The position numbers were made by a program, and so were the translations under genes. The notes beneath the pieces are model-generated. The model was not told the origin of the DNA, did no database searches, and was given only the letters and a program-made list of their open reading frames with translations. From Albifimbria verrucaria (taxonomy: Eukaryota; Ascomycota; Sordariomycetes; Hypocreales; Stachybotryaceae): a DNA stretch of 64,000 nt. Location of the stretch: assembly GCA_020081605.1 (NCBI GenBank), contig JAHREC010000019.1:806001-870000 (forward strand), read 5' to 3'. Positions 45,593-58,561 of the stretch are shown in pieces (within the stretch, counting starts at the first letter, position 1; each line of letters starts with the position of its first letter).

Positions 45593-46307
45593 CGCATTGG
45601 CCCATAGGGCATACTGGCCCACTGAGCGTACTCGCCAACAAAAAGAATGGGCCAGCCTCATACACCATCAGGGGCAGCAGTTCAGTTATGTAGTATGTTG
45701 TAATAGAATGCTATGTGTAATTCAGGGCAATGCTAGTACTTCTATCGCGGGCTGCAATGCTAAGTCTATTATCATGTATGAAGGCTTCGTCCGGGTTTAA
45801 TTGGCACATTCCCTGGTATGATACATCACCTGTCCACTTGCACAGGGAATGGGAAATTCCAGATAGATAAGGAGTTTTGCTTTTATGTTTCTACTGGTCC
45901 TCTAACATGGCGAGGAACGTATCGAAGAGCTTCATGTTGAAACTGCCTCGCTGCACAATACAATCTCGTGGAACAATGGCAACCAACTCCAAATGTTGGC
46001 TCAAAGAACGAACCCGAGGAATAAGAGGAGTTAGGGCCATCACATGACTAACCGGAGAAGCATGAGGCGAACTGAGAATCGTCTCCTTTGTATGGCCGGC
46101 TTTTACTCTTAATGCATATGCGCGTAAACACCGGACATCAATTACAGGATAGTTTTGTTGCCAGGCATGGGGAGAAGAATATTTCATGCAAAGAAGAATA
46201 TATAATTCTACACGATTTAATAAAGTCTTCGCCACTTTGACAATTCGAACTAGACACGGCAGCTTGGGCTACCAAGCCCCTAGTATGGTGTGAAAGACAC
46301 CATCGTG
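45593..46307. other. Intergenic, 3' of the first P450
   Basis: About 700 bp. A 114-codon minus-strand frame (45891-46235) shows no family resemblance. This may be the left edge of the putative biosynthetic cluster. Confidence 0.35.
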
Positions 46308-48508
46308 TCACTCTTCGGCAGGATTGTTGATCGCCATTCGAAAATCCGGGGCCTTCTTGTCAATGAGCTCGCATTTGTAGTTCAGTAGAATTTGCCCCAA
46401 GATGACTTTCATTACAGCAGACGCATAGAACCTACCCGGACTATGTGATATTGTTAATAAACGTTGACGATTAATGCGGGAGCAAAGCATTGCCACCATG
46501 CACGACTATCAATGTCTCGGATATAGTTTTGGTGCAATGCGAGCCACCAGGGAACAATGATATACGTACCATGCCATGCGACCCGTGCCCCAGACGTGAA
46601 AGGTCTCATCCACATCCGTCAGCTTAGATGATTTTGCTTGTAAGAGTTTGAAGTTCCCAGCTGCATTATCAATATCAGCCGGGCTAACAAATCGGAAACC
46701 ATTGAATTCAAGAGGATCTGGATAAAACTGGGGATTCTGCATTATGGCTCGGACCGGCGTGCAAGCCCAATCCCCAACGTTGACCTTCGTACCATCAGAA
46801 AATGTGAAGGGTTGCAAAGCCGAGCGACGAGTGCTTTCTAATATATCTCATGGTTAACCACCTTGAAGCAATGGAAATTGTGGGATGTGGGGCTTCTTAC
46901 GGGCCTCCACGGGTGTCAGGCGAGCCGATTCCTTGATAAAACTGTCCAGCAAAGGAAGGCCTCGACCAGTGCGCTCGAACTCTTGGTAGCATTCCTTGAG
47001 CTCCTTGAGCAAAGGCTCATTGTATTCTGGGTGAAGGCAAACATCGTGAATGGCAAAAGTTACAGTCTACCATATGATTAGCAAATTCTTCATTCTGTAA
47101 AGATCATTCAACTATCATGAGAACTTACAGTTGAGACTGCGTGGACCGAGCCAAACCAAATCGCCATGAGTTCGTGCACCACGCGTTTGGCAGACCAAGG
47201 GTTCTGTGCAGGAGAGGTCTCCAAGATCCATTGAATGCAGTCGGCCTTTGATCTCCGAGGTTAGCACAGTGCCAATACCTCAGCATTAGCTTGACGGCAT
47301 ACATGATGTGGAACTGGTTGATTTAGCTTCTTCATTTCTCGCTCCAAGCACCGCTGCTCAGCAATAGGGAGAAGCTTATTGAATATTATTTCCTGCGCCT
47401 TCAATCTGCTACCTAGCAGTCGACCCACGGTTCTTCACAAGGTTAGTACGCATGGGGATGTGTTTTGATTCGGTTGTACTCACGGTGCCATCCATTTAGG
47501 AAGTAGACGGATTACCTCGGCGCACATCAAAGTCTGCTCAATGTATTCTAAAGCGGACTCCATAAACTTCTCATCCTTAGCTATAGATTGTCAAAACCCA
47601 GTTTCCAATTGAGATTAGTGCCTAGTTACCCAGGTCTTGTCCAAAGAATGAGACTGCATTCGAGAGGACAACCAACTTGACGATCATCGTGTATACGGGA
47701 CTTTGTTTGACACCTGAATACTGAGAAATCAGTTACGGGATTCATCTAAGTATTGGTGAGGCGTGGCCGACCATTGAAAACCTGGTGTTCTTCGTGCATC
47801 TCAGCAAATCGAGACCTAATGATGGCGCTAAGATTGGGCAGGATTTGTGGCAGATTGTTAGTTAGTAAGGTCCTCAGAGCACGGATGAAGCCAACTCCTT
47901 CGGTTCCTCGGCGGTCAAACCAGTTGAAGCCACTCATGGTGTACATCGGCTGGAGCATCTGTAACAGAGGTTAATATGTGAGTAAGACCACTTCAGAATG
48001 GGACGAAGACCTCCTACCTGCTTAGATGCTGCTTGAAGGGACAACACAGAGTCGGGAGCGAGATCCATCTCCTTGATATACTTTGGCGATGAGACAAAAA
48101 CATAGCGATTATCCGGTGCAAGTACTTCGTAGGGCTGACCCTTGGCCTATTCCGACGCATTAGTTTAATTTTGTCAGCTAAGCATGGACGTATAAACATA
48201 TCATCATACGTTCTTGAAACCTTCCTGGATAATGTCTTGACCATGGAATAGATACTGCCAGGCCTTAATGGTTCTTCTCGAAGTCTTGATAGGATTGAAG
48301 AGTGACAGCGAGGTCGAGGCCTATTCAAATAGATAAGCTTATACGATGAATAGTCATCCTGTGCTCAACCTACATCTTTTCTAAAAACTTTCGACGCCTG
48401 CCACGAGCACAAAGCTGTAAGAACAACGATGGCGGCAGCAACAACGATATCCATCCTTTCTGCCGCCCCGAGGAACCATATTTGCTCGATTTCTGATACG
48501 CTAGTCAT
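46308..48508 (-). CDS. Cytochrome P450 (ent-kaurene-oxidase-like group), about ten exons, intact
   Basis: The protein begins MTSVSEIEQIWFLGAAERMD at 48508, with a hydrophobic anchor (VVAAAIVVLTALCSW). The first exons are 48508-48374, 48320-48210 and 48146-48018, and the fourth starts at 47958; phases agree and the frame is clean. P450 landmarks: the I-helix region HELMAIWFGSVHAVST; ESARLTP for the ExxR segment; TFSDGTKVNVGDWACTP; and the haem loop FHVWGTGRMACPGRFYASA, split by an intron inside the Cys codon. It is a microsomal mono-oxygenase. Similarity in style to fungal P450s that oxidise terpenoid skeletons (CYP68/CYP503-like) is an inference. It is the left-most gene of the putative cluster and transcribed toward the repeats. 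Confidence 0.9.
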
Positions 48509-50121
48509 ACTGAATTGTTTTAAAGCAAATATATCGAGCGGTTAGGAAGCCTGACATAGACAATTATGAACACTGGGCGAGAGTGATGTGAAAGCCAAAA
48601 GTCTGAGTATTGAGGCACGAGAGCCAATAAAACTTCCAAAAGGCATACCCAGCTACAAGTAGATGGCCAAGATGAGATTTTGGTCGGCCCATGCAAACAA
48701 AATGGTACATGCCTTACAAACACATGTTGCCAAGTCACCGGCCTACTCGCCAATGAGCGATCAGATGACTGGTTAAAATCCATCCATATCTCCCGTACTC
48801 GGTGTGCATGACGGCCTCCAGATCGTACACTATGGCATCGTACCATGCCCGTAGCCAATATGTCAAATAATCGCCGGTTTGACACTGATATGACGGCCAC
48901 ATTGCCATGCAGGTGGTTAAGCCGGGGTGTAAGAATGTGCTAGGCACAGCCTGTTCAAGGAGATACCGAGTTCAGGGCGTAGAGTTACATCGGCTCGCGC
49001 ATCTCTCGACTAACTGGAACCAATATGCATTATTCAGCCCATGCTGGCTACAGCACCCTGGAACCCCGCCTTATCCGACATGAGCCAGGACCGAGGTGTC
49101 CAGTAAGATCCACCAGGCCAAGCCGACTTTTCTTGAAGTACCTAGGATTAATGCAATCTTGTGTCGAATCCAATAGCATGCAGTGCGACTCACCAAGGTA
49201 GCAGTGGGTTGCTGGTTCTAGCAGGTCGGCGAAGAATCTTACGGTAAGTGCAGGGCTAGATATGTGCAGTGAAACCCCGCCACAGAGATACAGTTGCTGC
49301 AGGTGAAACCTGCAAGAACCGGTGTAACATGAGTCCTACAGGTGTAACATGAGTCCTACAGGTGTAACATGAATCCTACAGGTGTAACATGAATCCTACA
49401 CATCTTGGACTTTCCGTTTCCAGCCGCTCCGTCACCAACATCTGTTGTAAGTGTGTGAATAGTGAGAGGGCTTCGCCTCTAAGCCGCATTTATGTTACCA
49501 TATAAGTAAGTAGGCGTGCCGCTGGATGCAACCCTACAATGTCAGAGTGGCAAACATTCCAAGTTTTGATTGCTGCATAACGTGGCATGGTACCCATGAT
49601 CAAAGGTCGACCGTACTGTGAAGGATGCAAATTGTACCCAGCCAGTATGTGGCATACTGTGGTATGCCTCGTTATAATGGCAGCACCATGGTCTGATGCC
49701 GTTATTCTCGTTATTTTGCCCCCAGCTCAGGTTTTCGCCCACCACCTGCCTCTGAAAAGAGGTTATCCAGGGAAGTGTTCATGCATACAGGTAATGGAGG
49801 GACGGGAGAGCCCTAACGGCCTAATATTTTAACCGTCTGACATTGTTGGCAAGTGGTAGACAGAAAAAGGGACCGTAATATCACTATATCGTACCACAGC
49901 GTTCTCAGAAGCCCTAAAAATCTACCACAACTTGTAATGGTACAAATCAGAGAAAGTCCATGAGCATTGATATGAACTTAGGAAGAATTCTGGGACATAA
50001 AATGAAACCTCTATCCTCTATCCCGAGGATGTTGTTTTTCGTATAGATTAAATCATCTAGTTATCTCTACGCATTTCCGTATTAGTATAGCGAATGTATA
50101 TCCGGTCCTTCTCATTGTCCA
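48509..50121. other. Long intergenic region between the P450 and GMC genes
   Basis: About 1.6 kb, containing a 20-bp tandem repeat at 49321-49400 and no recognisable gene. It probably includes the P450 promoter (right after 48508) and the GMC 3' region. Confidence 0.4.
49321..49400. repeat. Four tandem copies of a 20-bp unit
   Basis: The unit is ggtgtaacatgagtcctaca. Copies 1 and 2 are identical, and copies 3 and 4 carry the same single change (gaatcc for gagtcc). A partial, diverged unit precedes them. It lies about 810 bp upstream of the first P450 start. Confidence 0.95.
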
Positions 50122-52238
50122 TCACTCCGTGCTCAAAGGTACCAGGGAAACAAAGGTCCAACTGCAGCTTACTGTAGCACTGTACTTGACAACTAGAAAT
50201 CCAAATATAGAACATAAGCCATCTTCGAAAGGATGCGCCCGGCTACCCGTGCGAGGATACTGGATCAATCCCTGCCTTATCTCAAGCCGCTTGCCCTGAC
50301 ATCGAGCTAGTAAGGTTCCCTTAATGAGATCGGCGGCCTTTTCTGCCAAGGCATACACTGCAGCACTTGTGTGGCCATTCATGAGATGCGGGATGACTGA
50401 AGCATCAACAACGCGCACATTTGCTGTCCCGTAGACCTTGAGCTGTGGATTGACTACGCCGCCTAGATCGCGAGGGAGCATGGCGCATGTCCCAACAGGG
50501 TGAGATGCCGGGACGCCTTGACAATTGGTTCGGTTAGCACGACGGTCCTTAAAAGAATTTACATATATATGGAAAACTTTCCACTTACAAGCGCTTGTTA
50601 AAAACTCGGCCCACTGTGCGTCTGTCGCGTTCTTCGGCAGGGCTGCCTCTCCGGGCGTTATAAAATCACCAGTAAATTCGCTTAATGGTTTGGTGGACCA
50701 TAGCTTCCGCGCGATACGGCCGGCCTTCTGCGCGGACTGCCTATCGAAGTTGATAGCTAGAAAGTTAGGATCTATGACTGGTTTATCTATCTCCCCGGCA
50801 GCATTCAAATGAACACTACCCCAAGAAAATGGTAACGTTGTCGAGAAGACCATACCGATAACATTACCTAGTGAGAAGAATTCGAATTCTGCCATGCTCG
50901 CTTCCTCATCAAAGATAACACTATGCTGGACTTGGAATCTTTTCTCCAAGGCTTCAGCAGACACCCCTCCGTTAAGCCTCTGTGCGATCGCCTTAGACCA
51001 ATCATGGAGACTTTTCTGAGTAGACTCTTTGATGTATCCAGTCTCAGCTTCGAAAAGATCCTGAGCAGTGGCAAAAGCCGCAAAAGGGAATTGGCCTTTA
51101 AGCTCAGTCTTCGCCTGAAACATGAGCACCCAAAGAGGTTGGTCTTGGAAAGCTTCACCAACTGCCGGGAGGTTGACCTTTGTCTGAATTCCACTACGGG
51201 CTAGAATGCTGAAGGTTGGTGTTAGTACTGTGCTTCCTCAGCAATCTTTCGTTGCATACCTAGGATTGCCAATTCCCGAGGCCTCGAGGATAACTGGTGA
51301 CCCATATGTTCCCGCGGATATGATGACCTCCTTACTGGCAGTTAGAGATTTCAATTTACCTTGATTGTCCGTATACTCAAGCCCATAGGCGATAAGATCA
51401 GGGCCATGGGCGTCTCGAAAGAGAAGTCTCTTCACAGTGCCTTGGATAACCCGAAGATTCGGTCTGCTGTCGATCGGTTCATAATAAGCACGAGCAGCAC
51501 TCTCACGAACATTCGCGTCTCGATCTAGTGTCTTTGGAAATGGGCCAAATCCACGGACATTTCCACCATTTAGGTCCTTATTAAGGCGGAAACCTAGCTT
51601 CTCGCAAGATTTCTGGGCCGCATTGTAAAAGGAGCTATTCTCGACTTGGTAGGGGAATCCGGTGTTAAGTTGGCCCTTGTCTCCGTGATAACATGGGTTG
51701 TAACTAATTCCAACACTACGCTGGGCATCAGTTGGTATAGTGAACTTCTCCGAGCGAAGAAAGTAGGGAAACAATGATTTCCAGTTCCACCCTGGGTTAC
51801 CGAGACGTTCCCAGGCATCATAGTCCGCCTTGTCTCCTCGGATATAGTACAACCCTAAGCAAGACATATTAGCCATTAAGTAATTGATCAAGTTTCCTCA
51901 CTGCGCATACCGTTAATAACTGTAGTGCCACCGAGTGCCTTGCCTGCATGGTGAGTGATAACCCTATCATCTAGTTGAGGTTGAATAGTTGACTGGAAAT
52001 TCCAGTCTAAGTCCGGACTGTAGGAGACACCAGCCAGGTCTAGATTTAGAACGTTGGGATCATCGCGTACGTCACTGCCGGTTTCGACGACTGCGACATT
52101 GATTCTGGAATCCTCTGATAACCGGTTCGCGATAACAAGCGCCGCCGTCCCTCCGCCGGCAACAATGTAGTCAAAAGCCATTGCCATATGAGTTTGACAC
52201 GCGATGTATGCGGACATGAGCAAAAGGACGCGTGTCAT
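50122..52238 (-). CDS. Secreted GMC-family FAD oxidoreductase
   Basis: Four exons (52238-51911, 51854-51260, 51208-50589, 50516-50122) encode 645 residues with a clean frame and matching phases. A signal peptide (MTRVLLLMSAYIACQTHMAMA) is followed directly by the FAD dinucleotide-binding motif YIVAGGGTAALVIANRLSE. GMC signatures are HHAGKALGGTTVING, VIISAGTYGSPVILEASGIG, and the C-terminal SHPVGTCAM catalytic His with NGHTSAAVYALAEKAADLI. The family oxidises alcohols; several fungal clusters use secreted or vesicular GMC enzymes for late oxidation steps. The final 60 or so residues are poorly family-like, so the stop may lie earlier in other alleles. ATG 52238 was chosen because it starts the signal peptide; an upstream in-frame ATG exists. 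It is flanked by P450 and 7TM genes in the putative cluster. Confidence 0.9.
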
Positions 52239-53191
52239 GGCAGCACGACCTGGCTTGACAGATTTAAAGGATCTTCGGGTAGTATTCGGATAGCGTCGCA
52301 AAGAGGGGCAAGGGTGATACGACATAAAGACAGAGCAAGACGCCCGGTGTTGGTTGGTTAAGTACACCACATGTGCAACTTATAACGTGTTGGTCTGCAT
52401 GCAGAGCACCACACTTTGATGCCATGCCGCTACTGTGGCGCGGCAGGATCGGAAACCGGAAATGTACCCGGGAGCAACCATGTAAATGAACGCATGGCTA
52501 TTGGTCTGCGGGTTGATATCACTGCGTATTGGGCCCAGCTGAATCCTACATTGAATCCCCTGGCGGCCGCAGAAACTTGGCGGCCGCAGGGTGACGCTGC
52601 GGCGGCCAAGTTTGCGTGTGCTGAGACATGACCTGGTTATATACATATACGTTTTAGGTACATGTCTTGATGAGTACGTTAGTGAAGACGATGATAAATT
52701 GACATTCTGCAAAGAGTTTACTGTAGCCCAACTGTCGGTAGAAATATATCGTCATTACAAGATTCGCGATGTTGGGTCCCAACAAGCAAGTTGTATCTGA
52801 TATGTTGTAGGCGTTACTGTTTTGCGCGAGATAAAGCTATAAAGATATGAACTAAGAAGTAAATCCGGGCAAACCTGCCAAGAATCTACGAAACTTTCCA
52901 GAGTCCTGAATCCAATCAGTTATCAACTTGCTTTCCAATTGTATGTTTGATATTGACTCCCAATTCTTCCTGCGATGCACAGGTTAATATTAGAAATAAA
53001 ATGCATCTCCCCGGCCTACAGTTTTCGCATCCCGTTCATTTGAACTGCTTGAGAACCGAGATCGTCCCCTCCATTGAACACATGTCAGTCTACACCCGCG
53101 CCTGTATGCGGACTACTATATAGCATTGACCATGTGATACCTGAGTCTCAAACAAGACATACTGAGACATTTCAGTGATGCTACTAGTGTT
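52239..53191. promoter_or_regulatory. GMC promoter region with a GC-rich inverted repeat
   Basis: About 950 bp between the GMC start and the 7TM stop. It contains the GC-rich repeats at 52561-52614 (listed separately) in an otherwise AT-richer sequence. Confidence 0.45.
52561..52614. repeat. Direct plus inverted 'ttggcggccgcag' repeats, possible regulator site
   Basis: tggcggccgcag occurs at 52561-52572 and again within 52577-52589. A near-perfect inverted copy (ctgcggcggccaagttt) is at 52598-52614, separated by 8 bp. The GGCGGCCGC core suits Zn2Cys6-type binding, but that is inference. It sits about 330 bp upstream of the GMC start. Confidence 0.6.
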
Positions 53192-54531
53192 CTAGTATTG
53201 AGAAGGCGTATGTCTGGAATCATGGCCCTTGTGAGTAGAATTGGCTTCATTAAGCTCAATATAAGTGCCTTGGGAATGACCTGCATCATTTCCGGTCGGC
53301 TTGCTAATAATGCTGGAAGTCGAGGCAGACCCAGTCAAAGCCTGGGATGTGAAGAGTGATCTGATCTTGGAATAGATAGTGAAGGTCGGCAGCTGGTTTA
53401 TCCAGAAGGATCGAATAGCGGGCACACAGCTGACAATGATGGCAATACCGGCCTCGACGAACCTGCACGTAGGTTAGATCATGAGATTATTCACAGCATA
53501 GTGTGGCATACTCACGTTAGGACGATAGAGCCTGTACCTAAGTTCGAGACAGGATTTCCAAGAGCAGTTTGTACCTTGTAATATAAGGCGACAGCGCTAG
53601 CTGCAATGGCGCTATTTGGTGTTTAGAATAAAAATGAGACGTGGAAGAAATGATACAGGAAGGAAGGGAGTAACGACTTGAGTAATTTGGCAAAGATGAA
53701 GGGCGGAGCCGAACTCACAAGATTCCAGCCGCGAATACGGCACACAAACCAATTTTCTTGGATTTCGACACGTTGAGCTTCAGCACAATAGGCACTGGAA
53801 TGACAAAGGCAACAATATCCAGGATGAGAGACGCCGCACCATGGACCAAACCATTCGTGCCTGCAGATGAAATGCATGCGCCCTGAGTCACTGCATCCTG
53901 AACTTTAGCAGCAGAGCACTCTACCGAGACATATAACAGCGATCCCAGGAAGACGGCAAAGCCCACACCGAGTGTGACCCAGACCGTGTTTCTGAGCCAA
54001 TTTCGAATACCGAAAAGTCGAGCGAAGAGAACCAAGACAGGAACCTTGGCAAAATATATCGAATATCCGCCGATGAATGCTTCGGCTATTACAAACTATC
54101 GTCGGCTGTTAGCAACGCAGCGCCATTGTGATTGCTGAGAAAGATTGGAGCGGGAGCAATTACTTGTGTGAACTGACGAATGGGAATTGTCGCAATGTGT
54201 TCGAGATAAACTGTTCCTTGTCAGCGTCGCGCCACGGGGAACAAGCAAGATTGATAACACTTACGAAAGAGCTCGATGTACACGCCGAAATTGATGACAT
54301 TAAGAACCCAAGCGAAGACTGCCAGGTCTGTGTTTGCGATGTTAATGCAATGGCACGCGATGCAGTTCTTGACAGCTAGGACTCACAGTCATCCATGAAG
54401 AGTCGCTTGTTATACACCCAGCTGTTATAAACACGAATCCCGACGACAACACCGGTCGTACCAAATACTGATATGGCGGCAGCGAGGAATTCCGCCGCAG
54501 TTACGTCGTTGCCCAGTGGTTTGAAAGACAT
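53192..54531 (-). CDS. Fungal rhodopsin-domain 7TM protein (PTH11-related), second copy in window
   Basis: ATG at 54531 (MSFKPLGNDVTAAEFLAAA); the first exon is 54531-54387, and later exons are joined by consensus short introns in a clean frame. Features in order: TM1 (SVFGTTGVVVGIRVYNSWV), NKRLFMDDYLAVFAWVL, FVIAEAFIGGYSIYFAKVPV, LRNTVWVTLGVGFAVFLGSL and a cysteine-bearing extracellular loop (VECSAAKVQ). Then VHGAASLILDIVAFVIPVP, KKIGLCAVFAAGILAIAASA, FVEAGIAIIVSCVPAIRSF, and a Ser/Thr-rich cytosolic tail. This is the fungal rhodopsin/PTH11-like group, plasma-membrane sensors by inference. It lies between the GMC and second P450 genes. Such 7TM genes occur in and near fungal clusters but no role in the chemistry is implied. 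Confidence 0.82.
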
Positions 54532-55674
54532 GACTGCTCCTGCGGTCAATTCGGATGTGATGGACGGGGAATGTACCGTGTGGATGCGTCAACTTGGGAC
54601 CGATCAGACGATTGGTAGAAAGGGAGGGAAAAGAAGTTTATTAGACAGTCCAAGTGAGGAGCCTTTAGTTACTGAGATCTTGGACAATAGGCGCGATGGG
54701 TAAATTACTCCGTGCGAGATGGCATAACGCATCGACCTGCGCCGCATTGCATATAGCAGAAGAAAGGAAGCATTGCCCGTTATGCTCCCGAATGCGACGG
54801 GCCCGGAATATCAGTTGCACCCCTTCTACGCTTATCATCAAAGGCCCGTATACCTAGTCATGCAAGTCGTAGCATGCAATACTCCTTGTTTTGAGCCCTT
54901 TTCAGGAGTAAACGCGCACAAAAAGGGGGTAGGGGGACGTGGGATAGTGAGAGCGCCATGGTGTGTGTTGCCTCTCTCCAGACAACTCTAAAATGCCTTA
55001 GATTACTCTTCGAAATTCAGCTAGCTAGGATCACTGCGTTGGTTGTTGTCATGCGGCTTGGTCCCTGGGTTACAGTAGTATCACAAATGTGGGTCAACAG
55101 GCTTGTCGAGTAGTACAAAGGCAAGGGTCAGCCTGAACGGCTCCCGATCCAACGATGTGCGCTGGTTCTGGGTGCTGACGATCCCACGGAGTCAGTCCAA
55201 TCGGCTTGGATTAAAAGTCGAAAAGTAATTCGTGGCGGCGCTGCATATGAACTTCGGTAAATACCACATTCCCGTTGAAGCGCCCAGCGTGTCCATACAT
55301 TCCTTGCCCAATGTGGAACACACTCTGCGATGTCCTGCAAAGGCTGACAAGGGTTCGGTACCGTGTAATGAACCAAACCACAGGACTCGTAATCAAAATG
55401 CAAGTCGGGGCGAAGAGTTCGTCGTCCGCTCAGTAAATTGAGGGATGCCCTGCCTTGAGTGCTACCCTATCCATGTTCCACCTGCCTTATGTATGTAAGA
55501 TGCTACCGCAAGGGATATCATAGCTGTGTCTCGACAGAATTTAGTAGCTGTTAAGGGCCAGATTGCGAATATCTCTTGTCTCTCGCTCGTTCACCAAATT
55601 CTCATCAAACATACTCGAGATACCGAGCGCCCACGTAGCTTAGTTGCAGCCATTGCAGTTTGGTGGGTGACCCA
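54532..55674. other. Divergent promoter region, 7TM gene and second P450
   Basis: About 1.1 kb, no gene recognised. It holds the upstream regions of both flanking genes. Confidence 0.45.
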
Positions 55675-57565
55675 ATGACTCTTATAACGACATTCGTTCT
55701 TATTGCTCTCATTTCTTTGGTTATCCAGTATGGACTTGGAAACGCCAATCAATCCAAAACAACCTGGATATCGGAGCTGGGCCTCAATAACAGACGAAGA
55801 TGGCAGCCATCCTTTGTAACGTCGTTTCTATCCATTTTCAAGACTCGCGACTGGGTCTTCCAGGGATATGCTCGAGTGCGTGACCGTCTTCTACCGTACC
55901 CATTTTCTTCCTACCCCTTACTAATATATACTGCTTGCAGTTCTCTAAAGCAAACTCTTTCTTTCTCTTAGAGACGCTTGATCGCGGGGCGTTTCTCATC
56001 ATCCCACCAACAAGTGCTAAGGACATTTACAGCCTTCCAGAATCGGTCCTTGACGTAGCAAGGACAGCAGATGAGAGTATACAGACATCATGGACGGTCT
56101 GGGATGACCTTATCACGGATGTTCCACTCCATATGCATGTGGTTCGTAATCAAATCACCAAGAACCTCGGGGCATTGACACCAGTCATTGGTCGTGAGCT
56201 CGAAGCTGGATTTGAGAGAGAATGGGGCACATCTACGACCGAGTGGAAAAGTGTTCACCCATGGACTACAATGCTAAGGATCACAGCTGGAGCTGCAAAT
56301 GCGGCCTTCTGTGGACAACCTCTATGTAAGAGCATCGTGAGTTAGACTACCTGAATTGCGACTTATGCGATGTTTCTTAGGTTCTAATGTAGATTTCTTG
56401 GAAAGAATGGGGACGCATGCTATGTTCTTATTCGTGGGATCAATTATCATCGGCTCAACTCCAAGGCCACTCCGCTGGCTCATGGGTTGCACCGTTGGAT
56501 GGATTATACATTTTCTCCTCCTAAGGATCTTGAAGATTGCCCTTCCACTAGTTCGGCAAAGGCTCGAAGAAACAGCGAAGTTGAAAGCAGAGGTGAACCA
56601 TCCTTGGGTACCACCAGTAGGTATCCCCTTTTTGTTATTATTATCAAAACTCAATACTTCTTGCACGGGAATACTTAGGTCAGAGCTAATATTGCAACTC
56701 ATAGCAAGATGGCCTTCAATGGATCATCGATGAGGCGTATGCTACCGGAGACCCTCGACAACTGGAGCCAAAACGAGTTGCGCATCGCTTAATCTTTGTA
56801 AACGATATCTCGATGCATTCGACCGGTTATACTGCTTCAAACGTGATTCGAGATCTTGTTCGCCAAGACCCATCACTCTCCTACTTTGAAGCCCTACGAA
56901 ATGAGAGCGCGAAGGTGTTGAAAGAATCCGGCGGCACTTGGACCCGACAAGCTGTGACGCAGCTTCACCTCGTTGATTCCACCATCCGTGAATCCATGCG
57001 ACTGTCTCCCTTCTTCAGTGCGGGACTTCCCAGGAAAGTAAGCCATAACATTTTCCCCGACGCTCAAAGTCCTCTCATGAATAACGTACTTCTAGATCGT
57101 CCGCCCTGAGGGTGTAAAAATCCAGCATGGAGGCTCTAAGCATATTCTCCCCACGGCACACTCCTAGGTCTACCAGTTGAAGCCATCCACAAGGATAAGA
57201 CGCACTACCAAGACCCAGAGAGTTTCCTCCCTTTTCGCTTCGCTGACCCCGATATTGTGCGAGCCGCCATGGGTGCCTCATCCAACGAAATGGCGAAAGC
57301 CTACGGAAGCAGCTCAAAAGCAAAGCTTAGCGCAACTGTTGATGACACGTTTCTCTCTTTCGGGTTCGGGAAGCATGCATGCCCAGGCCGGTTCTTCGCT
57401 TTGAACGAGCTGAAGATAGCAATCGCCCATATGGTACTCCATTACGATTTCGAGTACAAGGAGAAAGCAGGACCCAACACGACGCCGTTTCTATGGTTGA
57501 ACGTACCCCTATCTGCCAACAGCAACGTGAGAGTGCGCAGGAGGATCCCTAAAGAGCTGTTCTAG
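55675..57565 (+). CDS. Cytochrome P450, second in the cluster
   Basis: ATG 55675 starts an ER anchor (MTLITTFVLIALISLVIQYG). Exon 1 is 55675-55875 and exon 2 begins at 55941; further exons meet at PLC|SNVDF, WVPP|QDGLQW and LPRK|IVRPEG. Landmarks are the I-helix HRLIFVNDISMHSTGYTASN, STIRESMRLSPF (ExxR), and FLPFRFADPD. The haem loop FLSFGFGKHACPGRFFALNE and a C-terminal RVRRRIPKELF complete the protein. The protein resembles the same ent-kaurene-oxidase-like style as the P450 at 46-48 kb. One break near 57155 (LPTGTLLGLP, GG to GGG). An upstream in-frame TTG was ignored. It likely works with the neighbouring oxidases on one metabolite. Confidence 0.88.
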
Positions 57566-58561
57566 ATTGATTGCAGTATGATACACAAATCGTCTATTCA
57601 CTTTCACCGTAATCTGTGGTAATGAATGTAATTCTCATCTACGCTCAATTATTTTTATCAACCGAGGCTTAGATTAGTTGGATCCCTACAATCTACATCT
57701 CTGCCGCCTCCACTCATCCAAAGGGGTCACTGAACTGTCTACGGGTAACTCCGCTGCCTCCGCCGCTGCTACCATAGTGTAGCCTTAGCATAGGTCTTGA
57801 TTGACATGTGTGTCTGTGTCTTGATGAATCACTTCCAACCGCAGCAATGCGATGTGGGGCGTAAGCATGCAGCTGGCTGTGGGAACCTCAAGTTGTAAAC
57901 ATCCATCCCAGTTGCTAAATTTCCTGCTGGTATTGTGAGTGACCCTCCTTCGTAGATGCACCAGTGTGGCACGTCACCAGGAGGTCGCATTGCATTGCAT
58001 ATGCTACCATTTGATAGAGCTAACAGCATAGCACTCTAGGTGGACTCCTCGGAACTAGCCACGCACTTCACCCGACATCACGTAGAACCAACGTGTATGA
58101 CAGTGTCCAACCTACAGCGCCAGCCGTTAGCCTAGGACTTCGTACAGTTGTAAATTGCCTCTGGCACTGTATTAGGTACAACGGACAACTGCAGGTGGGC
58201 CGACCGGCCCAGGCCACTCCGCTCTAGTTGCCCCATCTGTTGAAACTGAGCAGCAGCCGATGTTGCATTTGACCAAGTTCAAGAACCAAACGTGCAGGTC
58301 ACATTTTGGACTAGTGCGAGGTAACGTAGATGAAGATCGGACATGCCACACAACCACATTGTTGCCCTTGTAGTCTACAAGCACTGTAGGTGTGTAGTAT
58401 TTCACCCAAGGGGCCATAAGCATACCAACATGAAAACACCGTAGACAACAAACTGAGATTAGATCCTCATCTGGTGTCCATCTTTACTGATTTTGTAAAG
58501 TTTCCTCTTACCAAGTATCCATACGCTAAAATCGTCGTCTGTTATGTATTAAGTCGTGAAG
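57566..58561. other. Intergenic between the second and third P450s
   Basis: About 1 kb. A stretch near 58418-58510 resembles 61133-61232 beyond the third P450. No gene was recognised. Confidence 0.4.
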
